Assembly: GCA_009837685.1 (NCBI GenBank)
Contig: VXTA01000261.1
Span: 1-5,186 of the forward strand
Origin: Chloroflexota bacterium
GTDB lineage: Bacteria; Chloroflexota; Dehalococcoidia; Lucifugimonadales; Lucifugimonadaceae
Direction: 5' to 3'
Length of the DNA: 5,186 nt
A program made the translations under genes and the position numbers. The notes beneath the pieces were generated by a model. It saw only the letters and a program-made list of their open reading frames with translations. It did no database searches and had not been told where the DNA came from. Each line of letters begins with the position of its first letter. Position 1 is the stretch's first letter. Shown one piece after another: positions 1 to 4,368 of this stretch.

Positions 1-792
1 GTACAACTGAACCTCAGGGGTTGACAAAACCAATTTGAATGCACCTGTTCCCAGAGGCCAACCCTTCGCGGGATCATAGTTGTTGAACGTCAGAGGGTCT
101 TCGTTTTCCCAGACGTGCTTCGGCACGATCACGACATGGTTCTCATGACCGAAGCCGAACTGCTCCTGGAAGAAACGAGGGTCAGGACGCGTCAGCTTCA
201 TTGTGAAGTTGTAGTCGTCGTGGACGGTCACACTCTCGATCTTGTCCGCGAACAGCGTGGATCGGTTCATATCTGGAGCGTTGGCGATCACCATATCGAC
301 GGTGAACTTAAAGTCGTGCGCGGTGAATGGGACGCCATCCGACCACTTCGCCCCCTCTCGAACCTTGACGTCGATCTCGTCGAGTGTGTCGTTGTACTCA
401 AAGGATTCACCGAGCCACGGAACAATACTTCCGTCATTCAGGTTCGTGTAAAACAGGTGCTCGATCAGACCCTTTTCCGACGCGCGACGGGCATGAGAAT
501 TACCCGGCAGCCACCAATTAAAGTCCTCAACGTTGTCATGTTGCGTCCGATAGGAACCACTCCAGTGGGTAAATACCACCGTCCGGTTACGCGGCACATC
601 CTTCAATGCGCCAGGGTCCGGGGTTGGAGTGACTTCCTTCTCGACAATGACCTGCTTCTCAACCTCCACCGTCTGCACCACCGTCTCGCCTTGTACGACG
701 ACCTCTTTCTCGACCTCAACGGTTACCGGCACCTCGATCGCGACTTCCTCCTTGACCACAACCGTCTGGACCACCGTTTCGGTGCCTCCGCA
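1..792 (-). repeat. Long direct repeat, copy A (within the left binding-protein gene)
   Basis: This segment aligns without gaps to 2210-3001 at a constant offset of 2209 nt and encodes the mature part of the binding protein from its lipid cysteine. A 60-nt sample (61-120 against 2270-2329) matches at 52 positions, with the 8 differences causing one amino-acid change in 20 codons. The repeat continues past the left edge. Homology is not evident upstream of the lipid cysteine, where signal peptides and leaders differ. Confidence 0.9.
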
Positions 793-873
793 GGCTCCGA
801 TGGCGACTAACGCGACAAGCGCAGCGACACTAGGCACAAGCGTCGACAGCATCCATTTCTTCGGCGATTTCAC
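1..873 (-). CDS. ABC transporter solute-binding lipoprotein, SBP_bac_5 family, 3' part beyond window
   Basis: Extracytoplasmic solute-binding lipoprotein that should capture a peptide-like or oligosaccharide ligand and deliver it to a DppBC-type permease. The frame is open through all 291 visible codons up to the window edge; roughly 355 C-terminal residues are missing if it matches its 647-residue paralogue at 1136-3079. The GTG start is chosen because a GAGGAGGG site lies 8 nt upstream and because it gives a full signal peptide: KSPKK basic start, hydrophobic core at residues 9-27, lipobox I25-G26-A27-C28. Residues 29-88 form a Val/Glu/Lys-rich stalk ending TPTPDPG. The SBP_bac_5 signature REGAKWSDGVPFTAHD is at 172-187. 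From Cys28 it aligns without gaps to the paralogue (222/264 identical, counted by hand). Seen: family motifs and paralogy. Known: family role in uptake. Inferred: that it shares the permease at 3364-5186. The ligand is unknown. Confidence 0.93.
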   Translation of the reverse strand, partial: MKSPKKWMLSTLVPSVAALVALVAIGACGGTETVVQTVVVKEEVAIEVPVTVEVEKEVVVQGETVVQTVEVEKQVIVEKEVTPTPDPGALKDVPRNRTVVFTHWSGSYRTQHDNVEDFNWWLPGNSHARRASEKGLIEHLFYTNLNDGSIVPWLGESFEYNDTLDEIDVKVREGAKWSDGVPFTAHDFKFTVDMVIANAPDMNRSTLFADKIESVTVHDDYNFTMKLTRPDPRFFQEQFGFGHENHVVIVPKHVWENEDPLTFNNYDPAKGWPLGTGAFKLVLSTPEVQLY

Positions 874-881
874 GGCGCGTA

Positions 882-889
882 CCCTCCTC
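882..889 (-). promoter_or_regulatory. Ribosome binding site that fixes the GTG start of the left binding-protein gene
   Basis: Read on the minus strand this is GAGGAGGG, ending 8 nt before the GTG at 873-871. It is near-consensus and well spaced. The in-frame ATG at codon 8 (852-850) would remove the basic N-terminus of the signal peptide and lies about 29 nt from this site, so the GTG is preferred. Confidence 0.8.
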
Positions 890-902
890 GTACCGTTTGG
901 AT

Positions 903-933
903 AACTTCGTAAAGATTAACGGAAACCGAAGTT
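903..933. promoter_or_regulatory. Inverted repeat bracketing the -10 box, possible operator
   Basis: AACTTCG at 903-909 and its exact reverse complement CGAAGTT at 927-933 are separated by 17 nt. The arms bracket the -10 box at 913-918 and the right arm lies inside the promoter spacer, a position suited to a repressor. Seven-base arms with a 17-nt gap can occur by chance, so this is only a candidate. Confidence 0.25.
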
Positions 934-941
934 GCAGTCAA
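913..941 (-). promoter_or_regulatory. Sigma-70-type promoter candidate for the left binding-protein gene
   Basis: On the minus strand a -35 box TTGACT (941-936, 5 of 6 to consensus) is followed by a 17-nt spacer and a -10 box TAATCT (918-913, 3 of 6, keeping the first T-A and last T). Transcription would start near 906 and give a leader of about 33 nt. It lies downstream of the terminator at 1057-1088, so this gene would be transcribed independently of the upstream binding-protein gene. The two other promoter candidates in the window have the same spacing. Confidence 0.5.
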
Positions 942-1056
942 TCCTAGTATTTCGTTAGGTTTTCGTCGTATTGTTACGAATTCACAATTATGAGCCGTCA
1001 CATTCGAAGTCGCAGAAATGATCTTTATCAGACAAGATTCCGGACGGTACAAGCAA

Positions 1057-1088
1057 AACGGGCTGCGGTTAAATGACCGCAGCCCGTT
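1057..1088 (-). terminator. Rho-independent terminator of the complete binding-protein gene
   Basis: Perfect 13-bp inverted repeat: left arm AACGGGCTGCGGT at 1057-1069, 6-nt loop at 1070-1075, right arm at 1076-1088. In the minus direction the stem is followed by a short T-rich tail, TTTTGCTT, whose first two T bases belong to the stem. It begins 47 nt after the TAG stop at 1138-1136. The plus-direction flank is not T-rich, so the terminator is assigned to the minus strand. It should separate the two binding-protein genes into different transcripts. Confidence 0.88.
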
Positions 1089-1135
1089 CGATTCTCGCGT
1101 CGGCTATGTGATCGCCGTCTCAGAACCCGACTAGT

Positions 1136-3079
1136 CTAGTTTCCAGTCGGCTTCAAGTTCAACGTGATGTGGTACCAACCGTTCCACGGCGGGTATGGCG
1201 CAACGTACGGGTCCTCAACACCCGGCCATCCTGTCCACCAGTGCGTGTTGTGAACGATCACGTGCAACTCTTCAGCGATGTGGATGACTGGCATGTCACG
1301 CAGGAACAGCTCCATCGCGCCTCGTGCCAATTCGACGTAACGCGGGTCGTCAGGCGAGTGAAGCATCGCTTCCATCTCGTCCAAGATCGCGTCCATCTCC
1401 GGGTTCTCGTAGCGTCCGCCTTGGACCGCACCCTTGTAGTTCTCGCCAGGAGGTGCCGAGTTCTTGGAGTGGTACGACTTGAAGGTGTCGTACGGCTCGT
1501 TGATGGATCCGCACTGGACCCAAACGACTTCGGTCTCACCCATCCGTAGACGATCACCGATCGTCGCCGGTTCGCCCTGCTTAAACACAGCGTCGAAACC
1601 GCCTTCTTGCAACTGCTTCTCGAGGAACGGACCTTGCGGCCTCATCCACGATGGAATCTCGAGCGTGATCTCCACGCGTTCACCGTCCTTCGTCCAGAAG
1701 CCTTCCGAGTCTTTCGAATACCCGGCGGTTGTCATTCGCTCGTCAACCTTCTCAAGGCTGTGGTTGCCGGCGTCGTATTTGTCGAGGATGTCCTGCATCA
1801 ACGGTAGATACTGCTTCACACCGTAGGACGAGATCGGAACAACTACTGCCGGAACACCGCCCTCGTAAGCCAGTCCAGTGATTTCGTCACGGTTGATGGC
1901 GTGGTTGATAGCCCAGCGAACATCGACGCTAGAGAAGTGCGTCTTCTGGTTGTTCAGAATCAGCACGAAGTTACAACCATCTGGCGCACCCCAAACCGGG
2001 CCTTCGAAGTTCCAAGACCGCAGAGCGTCGTTGAAGCCCTTGGCAGCCTCGAATGTTCCTTTCAGCAACGGCGGACCAGCATCAAGCTGGTTGTTGATGT
2101 AGAGCTGACCTGCGATGTCGTCGTTCGCAACCGGGATGTACTGGATGCGCTCAACCATCGGAGCGTCGTGGAATCCGGTCTCAGACGCCCACCAGTCGTC
2201 GCGCCGGTCGTAGATCTGAACTTCCGGCGTCGACAATGCCAACCTGTAGGCACCGGTGCCCAACGGCCAACCCTTCTCAGGGTCGTAGTTGTTGAACGTC
2301 AACGGGTCCTCGTTCTCCCAGACGTGCTTCGGCACGATCGGAGTGTGGTTCTCCCAACCGAAACCGAACTGCACTTGGAAGAAGCGCGGGTCCGGTCGCG
2401 AAAGGTGGATCGTCAGGTTGTAGTCGTCATGAACGACCACTTCCGAAATCATGTCGTTCCAGTGTGTGGAACGGTTCAGGTCTGGTGCGTTGTTACGAAC
2501 CATGTCGATCGTGAATTTGACGTCGTGAGCCGTGAAATCAACTCCGTCCGACCACTTCGCTCCCTCGCGAATCTTCACATCGACAGCGTCCAGCGAGTCG
2601 TTGTATTCGAAAGACTCGCCCAACCATGGGATGATGTTCCCCTCATTCAAGTTCGTGTAGAAGAGGAACTCGATCAAACCCTTTTCTGATGCGTGGCGGG
2701 CGTGCGAGTTGCCAGGCAACCACCAGTTGAAGTTCTCGACGTTGTCGTGCTGCGTCCGGTAGGAGTCACTCCAGTGCGTAATCACGAGCGTCCGGTTACG
2801 CGGCACATCTTTCAACGCGCCTGGGTCCGGCGTTGGGGTGACTTCCTTCTCGACCACGACCTGTTTTTCGACCTCGACCGTCTGCACTACCGTCTCGCCT
2901 TGAACGATGACTTCTTTCTCGACCTCAACGGTTACGGGTACCTCAACCGCCACCTCTTCTTTGACGACAACCGTCTGGACCACCGTCTCGGTGCCTCCGC
3001 ATGCTGCCAAAGCCGTTAAGGCGATCATCGACGCGGCCGCTAACAGCACGGCTAACGGGCTCAACCTCTTCAATCGCAT
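1136..3079 (-). CDS. ABC transporter solute-binding lipoprotein, SBP_bac_5 family, complete (647 aa)
   Basis: High-affinity binding component of an ABC importer, anchored by lipid outside the cytoplasmic membrane. The signal peptide has a basic start (MRLKR), a hydrophobic core at 9-26 and lipobox L24-A25-A26-C27. Residues 28-87 are a Val/Glu/Lys-rich stalk in which ETVVQTV occurs at 31-37 and 62-68; it ends TPTPDPG. The SBP_bac_5 region covers about 150-600, with the signature REGAKWSDGVDFTAHD at 171-186, PLGTGAY at 272-278 and the helix motif INHAINRDEI at 391-400. The C-terminus is aromatic (THWWTGWPGVEDPYVAP, then NGWYHITLNLKP). At 647 residues it is longer than typical DppA/OppA (about 535-545), mostly because of the stalk and insertions. 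The ATG is supported by AGGAGG 11 nt upstream. The gene diverges from the permease gene at 3364, which suggests one transport system. Inferred: peptide or oligosaccharide ligand; sequence alone does not decide. Confidence 0.95.
   Translation of the reverse strand: MRLKRLSPLAVLLAAASMIALTALAACGGTETVVQTVVVKEEVAVEVPVTVEVEKEVIVQGETVVQTVEVEKQVVVEKEVTPTPDPGALKDVPRNRTLVITHWSDSYRTQHDNVENFNWWLPGNSHARHASEKGLIEFLFYTNLNEGNIIPWLGESFEYNDSLDAVDVKIREGAKWSDGVDFTAHDVKFTIDMVRNNAPDLNRSTHWNDMISEVVVHDDYNLTIHLSRPDPRFFQVQFGFGWENHTPIVPKHVWENEDPLTFNNYDPEKGWPLGTGAYRLALSTPEVQIYDRRDDWWASETGFHDAPMVERIQYIPVANDDIAGQLYINNQLDAGPPLLKGTFEAAKGFNDALRSWNFEGPVWGAPDGCNFVLILNNQKTHFSSVDVRWAINHAINRDEITGLAYEGGVPAVVVPISSYGVKQYLPLMQDILDKYDAGNHSLEKVDERMTTAGYSKDSEGFWTKDGERVEITLEIPSWMRPQGPFLEKQLQEGGFDAVFKQGEPATIGDRLRMGETEVVWVQCGSINEPYDTFKSYHSKNSAPPGENYKGAVQGGRYENPEMDAILDEMEAMLHSPDDPRYVELARGAMELFLRDMPVIHIAEELHVIVHNTHWWTGWPGVEDPYVAPYPPWNGWYHITLNLKPTGN
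2210..3001 (-). repeat. Long direct repeat, copy B (within the complete binding-protein gene)
   Basis: Partner of the repeat at 1-792, same orientation and same length, coding residues 27-290 of the complete binding protein. The pair reflects a gene duplication. Homologous recombination between the copies would delete about 2.2 kb and leave one hybrid gene. Confidence 0.9.
2819..3001 (-). other. Val/Glu/Lys-rich post-lipobox stalk with internal repeat (residues 27-87)
   Basis: Codes for a low-complexity segment directly after the lipobox. Hydrophobic Val alternates with Glu/Lys/Gln/Thr, and the heptapeptide ETVVQTV occurs twice with a 31-residue period (2969-2989 and 2876-2896). A TPTPDPG stretch ends it before the folded domain. 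The left paralogue has the same stalk at 610-792, identical at 61 of 64 positions when the next three residues (ALK) are included. The likely role is a spacer holding the binding domain away from the membrane. The alternating pattern favours extended beta-like structure over a coiled coil; this is inference. Confidence 0.7.
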
Positions 3080-3090
3080 GATCTAACTGA

Positions 3091-3096
3091 CCTCCT
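3091..3096 (-). promoter_or_regulatory. Ribosome binding site of the complete binding-protein gene
   Basis: AGGAGG on the minus strand, 11 nt before the ATG at 3079-3077. The spacing is slightly long but the match is perfect. The upstream edge touches the hairpin at 3097-3120, so the accessibility of this site may depend on that structure. Confidence 0.75.
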
Positions 3097-3120
3097 GACG
3101 ACGCCGTTTACGGCTTCGTC
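3097..3120 (-). promoter_or_regulatory. Leader hairpin directly abutting the ribosome binding site
   Basis: Two 5-bp helices separated by one mismatch: GACGA pairs with TCGTC on the outside and GCCGT with ACGGC on the inside, around a very short loop. In practice the inner stem would open to GCCG with a four-base loop. Its last base is adjacent to AGGAGG at 3096-3091. It could shield the leader, stop upstream pairing with the ribosome site or slow 5' decay. There is no T-tract, so it is not a terminator. Confidence 0.4.
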
Positions 3121-3181
3121 TATCTGGACATCTTTATATGGCGGATTTCGTCACACATTTTCAAACATAGCGAATCCGTCA

Positions 3182-3202
3182 CGCTTAGAAAGTTTCCAAG
3201 CG
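3182..3202. promoter_or_regulatory. 21-bp near-perfect palindrome, operator candidate between divergent genes
   Basis: Arms CGCTTAGAAA (3182-3191) and TTTCCAAGCG (3193-3202) surround a single central G at 3192. Nine of ten arm positions are complementary; the only break pairs A3187 with C3197. It would lie just downstream of the transcription start predicted for the minus-strand promoter at 3211-3239, a typical repressor position. Size and symmetry fit a dimeric helix-turn-helix regulator, but no regulator gene is visible. As RNA it could also fold into a hairpin at the 5' end of the long leader. Confidence 0.5.
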
Positions 3203-3210
3203 ACGCGCTA

Positions 3211-3239
3211 ACACTATCGAATATCTCCCAGTTTGTCAA
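3211..3239 (-). promoter_or_regulatory. Sigma-70-type promoter candidate for the complete binding-protein gene
   Basis: Minus-strand -35 box TTGACA (3239-3234, perfect) with a 17-nt spacer and a -10 box TAGTGT (3216-3211, 3 of 6). Predicted start near 3204, leaving a leader of about 125 nt that contains the palindrome at 3182-3202 and the hairpin at 3097-3120. An alternative is TTGAAA with the AT-rich CATATAAA stretch nearer the gene (about 3136-3165), but its spacing to the best -10 match is 20 nt, which is unfavourable. Confidence 0.5.
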
Positions 3240-3262
3240 CAACGGTTCGCAAAGAAAGACTC

Positions 3263-3291
3263 TTGACTAATCTCGGCAATCCGATTAAGTT
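3263..3291 (+). promoter_or_regulatory. Sigma-70-type promoter candidate for the permease operon
   Basis: TTGACT (3263-3268), a 17-nt spacer and TAAGTT (3286-3291). Predicted start near 3298, leader about 66 nt. It diverges from the minus-strand promoter, the two -35 boxes being only 23 nt apart (3239 to 3263), so a single regulator could affect both. Confidence 0.5.
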
Positions 3292-3318
3292 AACGTCAGC
3301 GTTTACGAAAAGCCGAGA
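3271..3318. promoter_or_regulatory. Inverted repeats around the permease promoter, weak operator candidates
   Basis: TCTCGGC at 3271-3277 and GCCGAGA at 3312-3318 are exact reverse complements, 34 nt apart, on either side of the -10 box. Nested inside, GTTAACG (3289-3295) and CGTTTAC (3300-3306) are complementary at 6 of 7 positions across the predicted start site. Either could be an operator half-site pair; short arms and wide spacing make chance a real alternative. Confidence 0.2.
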
Positions 3319-3363
3319 AAGCTTGCATCTACTCCGGAATCACGACCGCAAACTGGCGCACCT

Positions 3364-4368
3364 ATGAATCCCGCATACATCGTCCGAAGATTCGCCCTGT
3401 TCGTACTCACCGTCGCGGTTGTCGTCACCGTCATATTCCTACTCACTCGCCTTGCTCCTGGAGACCCCATCGAGGCCAAAGCCCTCGCTCTCGAGGCGCA
3501 AGCCGGAAACACCGGTGGAGACATCGGTCCCATCGTCGAGGCTTACCGCGAAAAATTCCAACTCGACGGGCCGTTGCACATACAGTACGTGACGTATCTC
3601 ACCAACCTGTTGAGAGGCGACCTGGGATACTCCATGACGAACTATCCGGCTACAGTGGCCGATAAGATCTCCGCTGCATTGCCTTGGACGATCGGCATCG
3701 CATTAGTGACCACCGTTCTAGCTATGCTTTTCGGTTCCCTGGTCGGCGCATTGATCGCATGGCGAAGATCGTTTGTGCTCGTGCAGGCCACCCTGCCTGT
3801 CTTGATGGTCACCGCCGCAGTACCGTTTTTCCTCTTCGGATTGGTCCTCCAGTTCTTCTTGGGTGTGCATTGGAAAGTCTTGCCCACGGCTTTCGGCGTG
3901 GATCCAGGTTTCTTAGTCGGCTGGAACATCGAGACGGTCTGGCAATTGACCAAACACGCGCTTCTTCCCGCAACCGCAGTCATCGTCGCCAGTACGGGAC
4001 TATGGGGACTCGGGATGCGTGCCATGATGGTCACAACCGCTGGCGAAGACTACATGTTGCTTGCCGACGCCAAAGGCTTAAAGGAACGACGCATCTTCCT
4101 CGTTTACGCGATCCGTAACGTCCTTTTGCCTCAAACCACCAGCTTTGCCCTCTCCCTCGCCAGCGTTGTAGGCGGGCTTCTACTGGTCGAAATCGTTTTC
4201 AACTATCCCGGGATAGGTCTGCTGCTTAGGAACGCTATCGGCGAGAGCGACTACTTCATGATCCAAGGCGTGACTCTCATTACGACCTTCGCCGTGGCAT
4301 TAGCTCTATTTGTCATGGACCTGATTTACCCCCTGATCGACCCTAGGATTTCATACAGCCGATCATGA
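3364..4368 (+). CDS. ABC transporter permease, DppB/OppB type (334 aa, complete)
   Basis: Inner-membrane channel subunit of a peptide/nickel-type importer, expected to pair with the downstream DppC-type subunit. The N-terminus is one membrane helix (about 7-29) running into LLTRLAPGDP, the usual DppB start. A periplasmic segment follows (about 31-105) with GDLGYS at 85-90. Further helices lie near 107-133, 139-168, 197-218, 262-284 and 298-325 (BPD_transp_1 region). The cytoplasmic EAA loop that docks the ATPase is EDYMLLADAKG at 228-238, followed by AIRNVLLP at 249-256. The family ending is present as YPGIG (281-285) and DPRIS (326-330). Length is normal for the family. The ATG at 3364 gives the expected N-terminus, but no clear ribosome binding site precedes it. 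First gene of a plus-strand operon; it overlaps the next gene by ATGA. The solute is not readable from the permease. Confidence 0.95.
   Translation: MNPAYIVRRFALFVLTVAVVVTVIFLLTRLAPGDPIEAKALALEAQAGNTGGDIGPIVEAYREKFQLDGPLHIQYVTYLTNLLRGDLGYSMTNYPATVADKISAALPWTIGIALVTTVLAMLFGSLVGALIAWRRSFVLVQATLPVLMVTAAVPFFLFGLVLQFFLGVHWKVLPTAFGVDPGFLVGWNIETVWQLTKHALLPATAVIVASTGLWGLGMRAMMVTTAGEDYMLLADAKGLKERRIFLVYAIRNVLLPQTTSFALSLASVVGGLLLVEIVFNYPGIGLLLRNAIGESDYFMIQGVTLITTFAVALALFVMDLIYPLIDPRISYSRS

Noticed and set aside
115..810. Long plus-strand open frame opposite the left binding-protein gene, with similar frames at 1901-2689 and 2693-3019.
   Set aside because: They are antisense shadows: composition is Arg/Val/Leu/His-rich without domain logic, and the resemblance of 115-810 to the right-hand frames only reflects the paralogous genes beneath them.
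870..1052. A 60-codon minus-strand frame from a TTG whose TGA stop overlaps the GTG of the left binding-protein gene, resembling a coupled leader peptide.
   Set aside because: It begins in the terminator tail with no ribosome site, spans the promoter candidate so its start would be upstream of transcription, and its sequence has no recognisable family or membrane features.
1057..1088. The inverted repeat as a bidirectional terminator or transposon end.
   Set aside because: Only the minus-direction flank is T-rich, no convergent gene is present, and there is no transposase or target duplication.
2819..3001. The repetitive stalk DNA as a CRISPR-like or satellite array.
   Set aside because: Repeats are few, imperfect, in frame and explained by the repeated protein segment; there are no regular spacers.
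2819..3001. The stalk as a coiled coil.
   Set aside because: Val alternates with polar residues in a two-residue rhythm rather than a heptad, and beta-branched Val content is very high, so helix is unlikely.
3684..4118. Plus-strand frame inside the DppB-type gene that could suggest a second overlapping protein.
   Set aside because: The enclosing frame encodes an uninterrupted, motif-complete permease; the alternate frame is Arg/His-rich noise. Minus-strand frames over the permeases were rejected for the same reason.
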